Origin: Nephromyces sp. MM_2019
Lineage: Eukaryota; Apicomplexa; Aconoidasida; Nephromycida
Direction of reading: 5' to 3'
Assembly (NCBI GenBank): GCA_015657535.1
Contig: JADHZB010000834.1
Coordinates: 1 to 45,000 of the forward strand
Length of the DNA: 45,000 nucleotides
The position numbers and the translations under genes were made by a program. How positions within the stretch are numbered: the stretch's first letter is position 1; every line of letters begins with the position of its first letter. Positions 1 through 16,373 of this stretch are shown one piece after another. Below the pieces are notes generated by a model that was given only the letters and a program-made list of their open reading frames with translations, was not told the origin of the DNA and made no database searches.

Positions 1-1059
1 GTGTCTGTGTATATGAGTTGATGTGAGGGTGAATAGGTTCAGAGTTAGAAGTAGGTGTGTGTAGGCTTAGGTTTGTGTACAAGATGATAGTTGTACAAAG
101 TGTATACAGCTCAATGTGTTTGAGGTGAATGTGTATGTTTTAAAGGATCAGTATGTCTATACAGTTAATTTTGATAAATAACAATGTGTATTTATTCAAG
201 AAGTTTAACTTTGATATTTCAAAGGTATAATATGTGTATGTTGTGTTTAAAAAATTTATTTTTCCAAACAAATTATTAAATTCGTCAAATTATAAATGTA
301 AATTGTTGTTGATTGTAAATGTGTAAATATGTATACACATTTCTAAAGATTTGCTTGGTCTTGTAGAAAATGTTAGTTAGGCTTGTGTGGGTTATTTTGT
401 GTGTTGTGTGTGTGTATGTGTGTGTGTGTGTGTGTGTGTTGTGTGTGTGTATGTGTGTGTGTGTGTGTGTGTATGTGCGTGTGTGTGTGTGTGTATGTGC
501 GTGTGTGTGTGTGTGTATGTATGATTAAGTGTAAGTGATAAAATGTGTGTAGGTGATGAGTGTATGTATGTGTGTGTGTGTCTGTAGTGCGTGTGTCTGA
601 AGTGTGTGTATAGTAGTGTACTTATAGTAATGTATATTAGGTGTTTAGGTTGTTTATTTATTTATGTGCTTTTATATATCTGTTGATGTTCTAAAATATT
701 TTCAATAATAAATTTAGTCAATGTGTGATTTATTAGTTAAAGAAAAGGTGTGTGTTTGTGTGTGTGTGTGTGTGTGTGTTTGTGTGTAGTAAATTTTCTT
801 CAAGTATATTAAAACGTACATCATGTGTGTGTATATATGTTGTATGTCTGTTTATGCAAGTTGCACAATTGTGTATAAGAGCAAGTGTGTGTATAACTTC
901 AAGAGTGGATGTGTGTGTAAGTATGTGTGTGTTGTTCATGTGTACATGTATGTTTGCGTTGATCATGTGTGTATATATATATATACTATTAGATGATAAA
1001 ACATGTTCTTTGAATGTATATAAAGAGCTTAATTGGTGTGTGTGTATGTGTGTGTGTGG

Positions 1060-1097
<38 letters not shown>

Positions 1098-1200
1098 ATG
1101 CTAGAAACCCAAGTGTGTATGTTTGATCAGATATGTGCACGTGTAAGCATATTTATTAATTAATTTCTAAATATAAGTATGTGAATACACGTGTGTTCTA
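1..1200. repeat. TG-rich microsatellite block
   Basis: Plus strand dominated by (TG)n runs, densest at 400-520, 748-785 and 1040-1100, with AT-rich sequence between. Open frames here translate to Val-Cys (plus) or Thr-His (minus) runs and have no other protein character. No gene is supported. Confidence 0.85.
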
Positions 1201-1667
1201 TAGATATTTGAGTGTGTGTGTGTAACTAAAGGTTTTACACACAGATGTGTAGTTATAATCGATTACATAAATGTGCATAATAATTAGTAAAATGTGTATG
1301 GTCTAAAAAAATTATTTTACACACGCTTATTTATCTTTTTATTTTACAATTGCTTTTTTTTTTAATTAAATTTTATTTTCATTATTAAATGTGTAAATAT
1401 ATTCAAACAAATCAATGAGAAAAATTAAGTACTAATACATGCACACACTCATCTGAATTCATACATACAATTTTATATCTTATTTATACGCTTACAATTT
1501 ATATGTAATTTTATACACACATTTTACATTCACATATTTTATATATAATTTATTTACCTATATTTTTCATACACAGAACTTATCTATCAATCATGCGTAC
1601 TAAACGATATATGTATACAATTGACAAACACAGATTTATCATACACACAAACAATTATATACGTACA
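1200..1667. other. AT-rich spacer, no gene seen
   Basis: AT-rich sequence in which the plus strand switches from TG-rich to CA-rich at about 1430. No long open frame, RNA gene or family motif is visible. Confidence 0.6.
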
Positions 1668-2152
1668 ATTATTATACACGCTCACAATTATATACGTACA
1701 ATTATTACACACACACTTAATTATATACACACATACACATAACTATATACACACACATATAAACATATACAAACACACTTAATTACATACACACACACAT
1801 AATTATATATACACACACACATAATTATATATACACACACACTTAATTACATACACACACACTTAATTACATACATACACACATAATTACATACATACAC
1901 ACATAATTATACACACACAATTATACACACACACACTTAATTACATACACACACACACACATAATTATATACACACACACACACATAATTATATATACAC
2001 ACACACATAATTATATATACACACACACATAATTATATATACACACACACATAATTATATACACACACACATAATTATATACATACACACATAATTATAT
2101 ACACACACACATAATTATATACACACACACACATAATTATATACACACTGTT
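1668..2152. repeat. Tandem (CA)n plus TAATTATAT repeat array
   Basis: An array of roughly 18-22 base units. Each has a short (AC)n run followed by the self-complementary core ATAATTATAT or the related TTAATTACAT, repeated over 20 times. Unit length varies with the CA count, so it is a compound microsatellite/minisatellite. No coding content. Confidence 0.85.
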
Positions 2153-2931
2153 ATGTTCTAAACTGATAGTAGGGAGCGTTTGAATTACACACACCTAGAA
2201 TGAGTTTAACTATCTAGGTGTTAACGTGAGTCGATTTAGTAAAATAATTAATATAAAATAATCGTGGAGAAATTTATTAATTTTTTTTGAACTTGTAATA
2301 ATTTTTCAATACTATATCTTTAAAGTAAATTAGAGTTTTTAGTATAAATAAAAAATGGATATGTGTTTCGTTCAAAGGAGAGTTGTTATATTAATTGGTT
2401 TCTTTATGTAAAGTATTGTTTGACTTAATAAAAGGGCAAATAAAAATGTTTTGGATTAAAAAGTTTTGGAAATTATCAAAGATAAATTTAAAGATTGAAT
2501 TTCACGGAAATAGGATAGGAAAAGATATTTCCTCATTTTTGTTTAATACACCCGTTTTGTGTTTAATTTATTCTTCCATATCCACTGAGTAGGGGTTCTT
2601 TCTTTTCTGTTTCTGTTTGTTTCTGTCTATTTGTTTTTTTTGGATTTGTGCGTATATCATCAAATTTTGTTTAATGCTAATGCGGATTGTTTAGATTCGC
2701 ATTTGAGGTGTGTGTATAAAATAATTCAATTTGTGTTTGTCATTTGTGTAGACTCCTTGAACTTGTGTTTAAGGTTTACGTAAATTAAATTGAATTTATG
2801 TTTGGGATTTGTGCAGATTAATTAGGTTTGTGCTTAACATTTATTCTTAAACTTTGTGCTAGAAAGTTTCATTTCAACTAGCAATATTTAATAGCTAGCA
2901 TGTAGATGTTCTAGAGTGTATGTACACTTAT
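2153..2931. other. AT-rich spacer, no convincing gene
   Basis: Mostly AT-rich with few repeats. One 65-codon open frame (2395-2592, plus) has no recognisable domain, low-complexity composition and no splice partners I can see, so I do not call it a gene. Confidence 0.5.
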
Positions 2932-3057
2932 CTAATTTAGATTGTGGGGGATATTACATAGTACCTTATTCGTTAAGCTGTCCTCAATGTTTTTGGCCTC
3001 GTTGCCGTCCTCATGACCTAAAGGACATTGTTCACGTTTAGTGTATTGTTTAGCCAT
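2932..3057 (-). CDS. Small hypothetical reading frame, 41 aa, possibly an exon fragment
   Basis: A minus-strand frame from ATG (3057-3055) to TAG (2934-2932). The sequence is hydrophilic, begins MAKQYTKREQC and carries two Cys and a Gly-His-Glu-Asp segment. The frame stays open upstream of the ATG to a possible AG acceptor, so it could be part of a larger exon. Local GC is clearly above the flanking sequence, which makes chance less likely. The plus strand of the same bases also opens into a Cys-rich stretch containing CPQCFWPRC, so the true strand is uncertain. I recognise no family. It may belong with the decayed-looking region at 3190-3947. Confidence 0.2.
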   Translation of the reverse strand: MAKQYTKREQCPLGHEDGNEAKNIEDSLTNKVLCNIPHNLN

Positions 3058-3189
3058 GTCTTTGTCTATCTGCTGATTTGCACATATTTTAATTTTTTTT
3101 AGCTAGAACTTTTTACACCTTTTTCATAGTTATACATATAGTTATTAGCGTCATTTGGTCTTGGAGCGTTTAGGTTCTCAATTTCATAA

Positions 3190-3947
3190 TAAATATTATA
3201 TGTCATTATTAATAGCTGCTTTAATTGAGATTTTAGCAGATTATGAGGTAATTTTGGCTACAAGTGTCATAATGCCACTAATTCCTGATTTATTGCCTAT
3301 CGAGTTTAGATTACTTTTAATACGTTATTGGTAACACTACTCATGATATTTTCACAAAATCGGTTAGATTTGTTGTTAGAAAAGTTAAGAATATTTCTAC
3401 TCGAGTTTGTAAGAATTTCGGTAATCTGTGTATCTCATGTTTGAATTCTGCGCAAAAAAAAAGTCGAAAGCACCAACGAAGATAGTGGTGTATCATAGAC
3501 GAAGAAGATAATATGGTCGTAAGAAGCTAAGAGGTAAAATTTTTTTATTTCTAAAGCTCCTAGTAATTATGTTGGTGAAGGTTCTGATTTGAGAGTTCTT
3601 TTAACTATTTATAATATGCTTAGATGTCATACTAAGATTACTCAAGCAAATAAACTATTGGATCAGTCTATTTTAAATTTATTTAAACCTGCAAATTTAC
3701 CTAAAATGTTTAATGGCAATTATATAACTCAAAAAATTTTTTCCCGGGTTTACTCACTGAATTTATAGAAGAATTGGTTGCTATATGTAGATAGAGTCTA
3801 AAACCAATTCCTATTAGGGATCAACACAGTATTAAATATTTTACATTTGATATATTACCATTACCTGTTAGCATTATTGAACAACGTGTTGACTTGGTAG
3901 TAGCGAGTTCTTCAGTTTTACAACCTACTAAAATACATCTAAAGTAG
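3190..3947 (+). pseudogene. Decayed-looking coding region, unknown family
   Basis: Coding-like peptide is spread over several plus-strand frames without repeat character. An open segment at 3321-3482 (54 codons, basic, with Cys) ends at TAG. A second at 3538-3765 (76 codons, containing LLTIYNMLRCHTKITQ) is in another frame. A third at about 3750-3944 (containing FDILPLPVSIIEQRVD) is broken by a TAG at 3792-3794 and ends at TAG 3945-3947. The second and third join only through a one-base shift near the homopolymer-rich stretch at 3730-3748. The first and second join only through a shift in a T run at about 3540. This looks like a frameshifted gene relic, possibly of a mobile or organellar element, but I cannot name it. 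Heavy sequencing error or intron splitting would look similar. Confidence 0.35.
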
Positions 3948-4926
3948 ACTGCACTTAATATACACATTTTTATATCAAACCATAAGTTTAAAGCACACCT
4001 AAAATCTAACGCACGTACAAATTAAGAATAAGTCAACTTCACCTCACTTATCAACGCATATACATACACACACAAAGATCTATATATATATGCAAGAATT
4101 ATGTATCTACACACAAACATTAGCACCACCAATTTAAGCGCATACACCAATTTAGCACCAAGATACATAAATACTAACACTAGCGCTACACCTATTCACT
4201 TACACACACACACTAGCCCTACACTTATTTCCACACACACACTAGCCTCGAACCTACTTTCACACACCCACCCTCCAAAGATATATATATACAAAATAAT
4301 GCTTACCCCTACACCTATTCACACACTCACACAACCTCTACACCTGTTTTTACACACAAGCACAACACTTATTGATGAATTACACCTCGCATAGTGCAAG
4401 CACACATAAATATGTATTAAGGTAACACGATTAACACACACTCAAACACATATATATATATATTTACATTCGTGCACATTTCAAATCAAGCTACATGGAA
4501 CATCCTCTTAAAATATATATAAATATATATGTATGTACAATTTTATAGATACTTACACCCTTGAATATACATATATATAAATCTTATGTTAGTATACACA
4601 CACATAACATATATGAGACATCCATACCCTTAAATCCACACACATACATACACACACTTACACATACACACTCTCACTCACACACACATACACACATAAC
4701 TCTATTATAGACATTGTAATCATTGGGTCAAATACATAATCTGTTATACTCTTATATTTACTCACACAAATTGATATTGTTTATATACATCACATAAACG
4801 CCCTTTATTTGTAAAAACATACACACACACATACATACACACAGACATACACAAACACACACACATACATACACACATACACATTTCCATATTTATTTAA
4901 TTTTATTGTCATACATTTCACTCAAG
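3948..4926. repeat. CA-rich 5' flank of the Rab18-like gene
   Basis: Plus strand rich in CA and CACTAGC/TACACC minisatellite-like sequence (4100-4400), then (ACAT)/(ACAC) runs to 4885. The 97-codon open frame at 4101-4394 is a Thr/His/Leu/Pro translation of degenerate repeat and is not called as a gene. The Rab18 promoter must lie here, but no specific element is recognisable. Confidence 0.6.
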
Positions 4927-6563
4927 ATGGAGTTATCTGATAATATATATTCACAATTATTCAAAGTACTTCTCATTGGAAATTCGGGCGTTGGCAAAAG
5001 TTCAATTATACTTCGCTTTGTTGATGAGCCCTTTGAGCCTGCACAGGGGCCCACAATTGGTTAACACACACATATAGTTCAACACTCACACTCACCTACA
5101 TTTTTCCATACACACATACACACTTTTTTTATATATACACATACACATACTTTTTTCCATACACACATATGGACATATTTCCATACACACATACACACTT
5201 TTTCTCTTAGACACACATGTATATTTTCTAACACACTTATACTTACACAATTTTCAATGCACATATACATACACAAATTTCCACACACACATACACTCAC
5301 ACACCCCACACCTTACACACAAACACATATTTGTAGGTGTTGATTTCAAATACAAGATTGTTGAAAAAGGTGATCAAAAATATAAAATTGCTTTATGGGA
5401 CACGGCTGGCCAAGATCGTTTTAGAAGTTTAACATCAGCGTTTTATAGGGGCTCACATGGAATTATACTTGTTTAGTGAGTACACACACACTATATTGTA
5501 TATTGTTTTTCACACAAACACTATATTGTATATTGTTTTACACACACACACTATATTGTATTTAGTTTTACACACACACACTAAATAGTATATTGTTTTA
5601 CACACACATACTATATAGTATATTGTTTTACACACACATATTATATGATATATTGTTTTACACACACACACACCACCATTTTATTATACATTAAGGTGCT
5701 GCACAAACACACAAAATTAAAATGGTATTTAAATATATAAGAATTCAATTGATTAGTTTGCATGATATATAATTGAATTAAATCACCATTCTTTGTGTGT
5801 GTGTTTACAACTCTTATTTCGTGTGTGTGTATGTGTGTGTGTATGTATATGTGTATGTATGTGTATTTATGTAAATGTGTATGTATGTATGTAAATGTTT
5901 GTGCATGTGTGTGCGTGTGTAAATATGTTGTGCACATTAATATGTGTGTGAAATTCATTTATTTTAGCGATTGCACAGATCAACAATCATTTGATGATCT
6001 CCAATTTTGGTTAGAAGAGGCCACTCGAGAATGCAACAATCCAAATGTTGAAAAAGTTTTGTTAGCTAATAAAACAGACATGGTTTGTGTGTGTGTGTAT
6101 ACATACAAACGACACCATTACACACACTTTCACACACACACTTCTTACACACATACATACACTTCTTATTCACACTCATTTCTGAGACACACACACTTAT
6201 TACACACAGGAAAGGCATGTTGTATCAAACTCTTTGGCTGTAAATTTTGCAAGAAAACACGAAATGTTATTTTTACAAGCATCAGCTAAAACACGTTCGG
6301 GAATCGATGATTGTTTCAATGAACTTCTCTATAGGGTATGTGTGTATATCCACACAGATATCTTATACACACATTTTCTTACACACATATTCTATCTTAC
6401 ACACACCTTTTGGAGATAATTTCCCTGTATTTAGCAACCTAATGTGCAAATTGTTTCAAAAATTTGATTTTGAAAATTCCTTTTATGCTTGATTACATAT
6501 ATATATAATTATATTTTCACACACACCTAACTCACACACTTTTTACATATACACGTCACCTCA

Positions 6564-6596
<33 letters not shown>

Positions 6597-6737
6597 GCAA
6601 ACACTATTGACTACATTTATATTGTTTATGTGTGTGTGTGTGTGTAGATGATTGATTCAAGTAATAAAAATGAATTTCCATACAACTACAATAGAGGCTA
6701 TGAAAGAAAGGAGCCAAAAAAATCAAATTGCTGTTAA
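4927..6737 (+). CDS. RAB18: Rab18-type small GTPase, five exons, 200 aa
   Basis: Exons 4927-5059, 5337-5475, 5968-6082, 6210-6335 and 6648-6737 join in frame through GT-AG introns and end in TAA. All guanine-nucleotide motifs are present: P-loop GNSGVGKSS (residues 18-26), switch I TIG (43-45) followed by VDF, WDTAGQD (65-71), NKTD (125-128) and SAK (154-156). The protein ends in Cys-Cys (199-200), the usual double geranylgeranylation site. The stretch [16 protein letters not shown] matches the Rab18 subgroup better than Rab1, 5 or 7. Rab18 proteins act on ER, lipid-droplet and Golgi membranes; that role here is inferred from family. The usual WDTAGQE reads ...QD. All four introns contain CA/TG repeats. 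The start is the only ATG upstream of the P-loop in frame. Its 3' neighbour is convergent. Confidence 0.93.
5480..5670. repeat. 30-base tandem repeat in Rab18 intron 2
   Basis: About six copies of a 30-base unit made of (CA)4-6, then CTATATTGTATATTG and TTTTA, with small substitutions between copies. It fills the 5' part of intron 2, starting a few bases after the donor GTGAGT. The 3' part of the same intron (5795-5955) is TG-rich. Confidence 0.85.
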
Positions 6738-7011
6738 TTTGTTGTTATTTTTATTCTTCTCTTTATAACATGCTTAACACTTAATATATGTGGACATATT
6801 TAGGCTGTTTAAAATATTTTAAGTTTAAGTAATTTTCCCATACACACACACACATACACACACACACACACACAATTTTTTTGCCGGCACATCTTCACTG
6901 CAAAGATAAGTCAATATTATTTAAGAAACATCAAAATTGATATTTCATACCCACTCAAATTTTCACAACTCATTAGACTATACACACTTTTCGTTTAAAC
7001 GACAAGAAACA

Positions 7012-7046
<35 letters not shown>

Positions 7047-8155
7047 GTATAGTTATAGTATATATATATTTATATGTTTATATATATGATATCAATCTCG
7101 ATTTAAATTAATCCGCCCCTATTACTAATTAGATTACTCTGTTGAATTTCTTTTAGTTTTATCAAACACACACACGCAATCGCACACTATTTTTAACAAC
7201 GCCAAAAATTATTTATATCTTAAAACAACAAGGAATTTGTGAATTGTGTGTATAGAATTTATGAAGATGTTTATGCTCTTATTTGTATGTGTGTCTGTAA
7301 ATTTGTGTGTAACTCTATGTGTGGATCACATGTTGATATTATTTTTATTACAATTACTTAAGTATACAAACTTTTTATAAGTAAAAAATCTTTGATACAC
7401 ATTACACATATTTCTACACACAAGAACACTACATATATGTATATATATATATATAACTTATTATATATGCACATTATTCACAAATTTTCCGCACTATAAT
7501 CATACCTACATAACACAAAACATGATAATATATATATATATTTACATATAATCGACACAAAACATAATTCTTTTTTACAATACATTAAATCCTATACTCA
7601 TCACACAGATAATGGCACACACACATATATGATGTTACATACGCATATACCAAATTAATTTTATACACACATACAATGACTTTAATATATTACATACAAG
7701 CACAATATACAATTTATACACACACATGGAACATAAAAGCAGCTTATTTAGTCACACAACATACATACACATTTATTATTCTACATGTACACACACATGT
7801 TATGTTCAATTTTATGCATATAACCAGATACACACATATCAACACATATATACCAATAAATATTTCGAACAAAACTAAAGGATACTCACATAATGTCTGT
7901 GAATAACAAATTTTAAACTCCACACTTGGAAAGAAAAGGTTTGGAATTAATCATAAAAAACTGGTTGAAAAATTTAAGCTAACACACAATATTTAACTAG
8001 TATAAAAATTACAAATTTTTATGCTAGTAAAAAATTTAATTTCAATAGATGTTGACTGTTAAATATGTGTAACTATACCTATTATAATTACTTAAAAAAT
8101 TGTCTATGTAACTTTATTATATTTATGTATGAGTGTGTGTGCATGTGTGTTTTTA
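6738..8155. other. Convergent intergenic spacer
   Basis: Lies between the 3' ends of the Rab18-like gene (+) and the aspartic protease gene (-). It holds (CA)n at 6842-6870, (TA)n runs at 7020-7050 and 7438-7456, and AT-rich sequence. The short open frame at 7676-7906 is CA-repeat translation. No gene or RNA seen. Both genes' polyadenylation signals should be here. Confidence 0.6.
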
Positions 8156-12359
<4,204 letters not shown>

Positions 12360-14390
12360 TTCTGGGACTAGTTTGATTAATTTGAAGTATGTATTGGGTT
12401 TATAAATTCAAAAGCCCACAAGAGAGTTATGACGATTTATTTAGTACAGGATAGCTTGATAATTTATTGAATTTATAAAATCTCCCTTATTGAAGAAATT
12501 TACTTAGCAATCTCACAGTTTTAGCTACTTGAGTTTAATAAGTTTGCCTCAATCAAATAACACTAATAATTTAGTACATTCCATCTGTGTATAGATAGAG
12601 TAGTTGAGGACTCTTTGTTATTTTTAAAGTTTACCCACGGTTGAATACTCTAATTTGGTTTCACGTCAATGAATTTTTATTTGAAAGAGCGTCGAAAGCA
12701 TTTTCAAGCTTTTAGTATATAGTATATTGAATGAATTTTGCTTGAGAAAAAGAATAACTTTTCATTCGCTACCATATATTCGCTCAATTTCTGTACACAA
12801 GCTTTCTGGGCCTAAATAAATTTGTGAAAAAATAAGCTTGAACTTTTAGTTGGTCTATGAATTGCAAAGGCTTATATATGAATGTAGTTTAGAAATCTCA
12901 AAAATTCAAATCTTACACCGCGATTACAATAAAAAATTTCAAGTTTTGGAAAGAGGGTTGTGCATGATTAAATATTGCAAGTTTATACCAAATTTTACTC
13001 TAATTGGCTAATTCTGGGTACTTATTTTTATTTTATTTAAAAATCAGTGTTACTTAATATACTGTAGCACAATTCATTAAGATTAGTTCTATGTATAACT
13101 AAGTTTAAAATTTAATTTATTCTAGTATAACTAAAAATTAATTAAGCTGCAATACGTAATGTTTGAAGACTAGAATACAAGTAAATAACTAATGCATAAA
13201 TGTATTCTTAATTTTTATTTACATTAGAGTAGAATATAAATATAGTGAAAAAATTCATCAGCGTATTTTTCTGAAGTAAATGTGGGGAGTTAACTTATCT
13301 AATTTTCACTAACAGAGCACTGTATACATGTATATTTATAAATGTTTTTCAAATTGAATATTACTACACTCAAAGTAGATATTTTTATTAATTGTGAAGC
13401 TAGTTAGCTTATTCGAGCATCATTCTGGTTACAATCTAAACCCCAACAACTTAAATTGCAATTGATGAAACATAGCTATACTAAATTGCGATTTAGCATT
13501 AGAATATAAATTTGGATTTCAAAATTTCTTATACTTCATGTTTTTGAGTAGTTCAAGTTATCCACAAAGATCGAAATACGTAAGAGAATATAAAGTCTGT
13601 TTTGGAAAGATACAGTTTTAAAACTTGAAATCATTGTGGTTAAGATCTGTATGTGTAAAAAATAAGGAATGAATATTAAAAAAATTTCAAAGGCAATGGT
13701 GTATGTAAATATATTTAAATAACCTCTTGTTATGCCCTAGATCAAATATGTACTTTCAATAAATGTATTCAGCTGAGTCTTGATTTTTCTGAAAGATTCT
13801 TAAACAAGTTGTGAATATCCTAATTTGTCAAATTTTAGAAAATAATTACATAATAAACAACAAATCTTAGATTATTAGCTCTTTAGAGAGTCCTATAGAG
13901 CAACCATTTCCAATCAAAAAATGGCAATTTAAGTGCTTCATGAAAAATAAAATTTACAAAATAAGAAGAGGTTTAGATACTATGCTGATATTTGATATGT
14001 TAATTTAAATAGAATATCCCATGAATATAACCTAATCAATTATTTTATTACTAGGGAGCATGAGATGTGTGAACTCAAATTGTTGAATAGTAGCCTGCCT
14101 ACATTTTCAGAATTAACCCAAATTAAAGTTTTGGCATTAAGACGAAAGCAGAAATCGCTTGTGAACTCTTGCTTAGTTAAAATATTTTTTTGTCAATGGT
14201 TTTAACTTCGAATTAACAAGTTTATAGTTTGTAAAATCGTAAAATTTGTGTTAAGTAAAATGTTATAAAACTAGAAGTATTACGAGAGTAACTACACTCT
14301 AAGCAACTCAACATTTCCCTTTTTTATCACTTTTTTGTTGTTTTTACTAGTACAGCACCCAAACTATGAAATCACATTTAGGCACTCACA
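12360..14390. other. AT-rich spacer, no gene seen
   Basis: Upstream of the protease gene (-). Plain AT-rich sequence almost free of CA/TG repeats, without long open frames on either strand and without a recognisable RNA gene. It presumably contains the protease promoter. Confidence 0.6.
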
Positions 14391-16363
14391 TACGAGTATA
14401 TGTATATATATACACACCGGCATCCACACATACTAACACCTATACATATATGTGGTTAGGTATGCACACTTAAATTAATAAAAAAATAAATAAATAGATA
14501 GATTGACTCCTCGTATACATATGCACAAACAAACACAAACACAATCACAATCACAAACACAAACACAAACACAAACACAAACACAAACACAAACACAAAC
14601 ACAAACACAAACACAAACACAAACATTGATTTAAGCTAACCTAGTTACAACAAACACATACATATACAGAGATTAGAATATGGGTAAATACATGCATGCA
14701 CACCCACCTTCAAAAAAAGACGTAACCCCACACATATTGGCCCATGCACATATGCACGAACACCTAAATCAAACACATATTTATCCTTACATATACACTG
14801 ATATACATACACTGAAAACGCGTAGCAATATTGGTAAGACTTTATTGGTTACCAAGGTGATTAGTAATGCGTACACATCCCTAGCAACACGGACATTATG
14901 ATTATCTTTCTTAACCAAAATATAGTAACCAAATCTCTTGACTAATCTTACAAGCCAAGTTTTATTGACCAATAGATGACCTTGTGATAGCATAGCCATT
15001 TATTGTTAATTACATCACACACGTATTAGATAAAATGCACACAAGCAGCTTTTTGTGGTTAAGCACAAACTAGCAAATCACATAAAGTAAAAAATGCTAA
15101 TTAAACTTAAAATCTACACCCGCATACTTTCTCCCACATTCACACACCATACCTAAAGCCACAGTATTGCCAATCTATCTCCACATCTCCACAACAACCC
15201 ATAAACATCGTAACAGACATAAGCACACAATTACATACACAGATTCAACACACAGACTCAGCTCACAACCCACAATACACATCCAACCAACACACACAGA
15301 CACACAGACCTACATATATATATATATATATACATAAACACACACACATACACATACACACATACACGCACACACACAAACACACATACATACACAAACA
15401 AACATACACACACACACACACACATACACAGACGTACACACATACATACATAAATACATAAACTCACACGCACATACATAAACAAATACACATACATACA
15501 CATTCGTACATACACACATATTCCCAAAACGTAGATAGCCTCAACAATATTTTGAGTTTAAAGACTTGAATTCATTCATTACCTAGTTCTGCTAATTCAT
15601 ATATCAAATTACACAAATGTGTAAATGATATACACACAAATCAACATATTTCTTATAGTACACTCAAGTCAACACGAAACCTCCAAATAATGATTCCTTT
15701 ACTAAGGCCTATATAACATTGGGACCCACAGTTTACACATTCCCCTCTGATACTTAATAAGGCTCACACAGGCCAATAATAAGGCTCATAATAACAGCTC
15801 ACACTGAGTTAAATTTGCAGATACAACAACAAATGTGAGTTTTTAATTACACATTGTTTAATTCGATATTTTGGTGTGTGTATGACTAGAAACCTTATAC
15901 TTGAAAGGGTAGTGAACTCAGTTCCTACAACTAAATTTAAACTTTGAATTTATATATTGGGTTTGCGAAATTGTGTACTTTAGCAACTTAAACTATATCT
16001 TAGAGAAATTACTCACTAATCCACATACACTCAAAACGTTATATAGCTACATATGTAATCATATACACTAAAACGGATTAACACATATAGACCATCACTC
16101 TCTAACATGCACGTACATACACACACATACATATAAGCACATAAACACACACATACACACTTAAGCGCACATACGCACACTTATGTACGCATAAATGAGT
16201 TCATCTTTATAAACTACACCCATTCAACTTGCACATCCCTTTTGATTTATTAAATGTGTGTATAGTGTAATAAAATTCACATTCTAAACAACAATCAACC
16301 TCAATATAAAATATACACACATCACAAACCAATTTTTACACACAACATCGATTTGATGGAAAA
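14391..16363. other. Repeat-rich 5' flank of the bromodomain gene
   Basis: CA-rich on the plus strand, with (ACAAAC)n at about 14524-14625, CA blocks at 15290-15520 and 16110-16170, and AT-rich sequence between. Overlapping open frames at 14680-14999 are short and lack a family match. Those at 15258-15527 are (TG)n translation. No gene is supported. Confidence 0.55.
14524..14625. repeat. (ACAAAC)n hexanucleotide array
   Basis: About 16 tandem hexamers, nearly perfect from 14552 onward, with two ACAATC variants near the start. It differs from the dinucleotide arrays that dominate the window and does not resemble TTTAGGG/TTAGGG telomere repeats. Confidence 0.9.
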
Positions 16364-16373
16364 ATGGCGATGA
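16356..16373 (+). promoter_or_regulatory. Overlapping upstream mini-ORF at the bromodomain gene start
   Basis: ATG at 16356-16358 opens a five-codon frame ending in TGA at 16371-16373, overlapping the main ATG (16364-16366) in another frame. If the mRNA begins upstream of 16356, ribosomes would meet this ATG first. No transcript data, so its use is unknown. Confidence 0.35.

Noticed and set aside
733..1140. Overlapping open frames on both strands rich in Thr-His or Val-Cys
   Set aside because: They translate (CA)n/(TG)n repeats, which lack stops in several frames. No domain, splice or composition support.
1668..2152. CRISPR-like regular repeat
   Set aside because: Units are contiguous simple-sequence repeats of variable length without unique spacers, in a eukaryotic genome.
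14524..14625. Interstitial telomere repeat
   Set aside because: The (ACAAAC)n unit does not match known TTTAGGG/TTAGGG-type telomere units on either strand.
14787..14999. 70-aa minus-strand frame with basic, hydrophobic peptide
   Set aside because: Not supported by motif or splice context. The underlying DNA is better described as a cluster of inverted TTGGT motifs.
15258..15527. Several overlapping minus-strand frames of Val-Cys-Met repeats
   Set aside because: Repeat translation in three frames at once, as expected for (TG)n.
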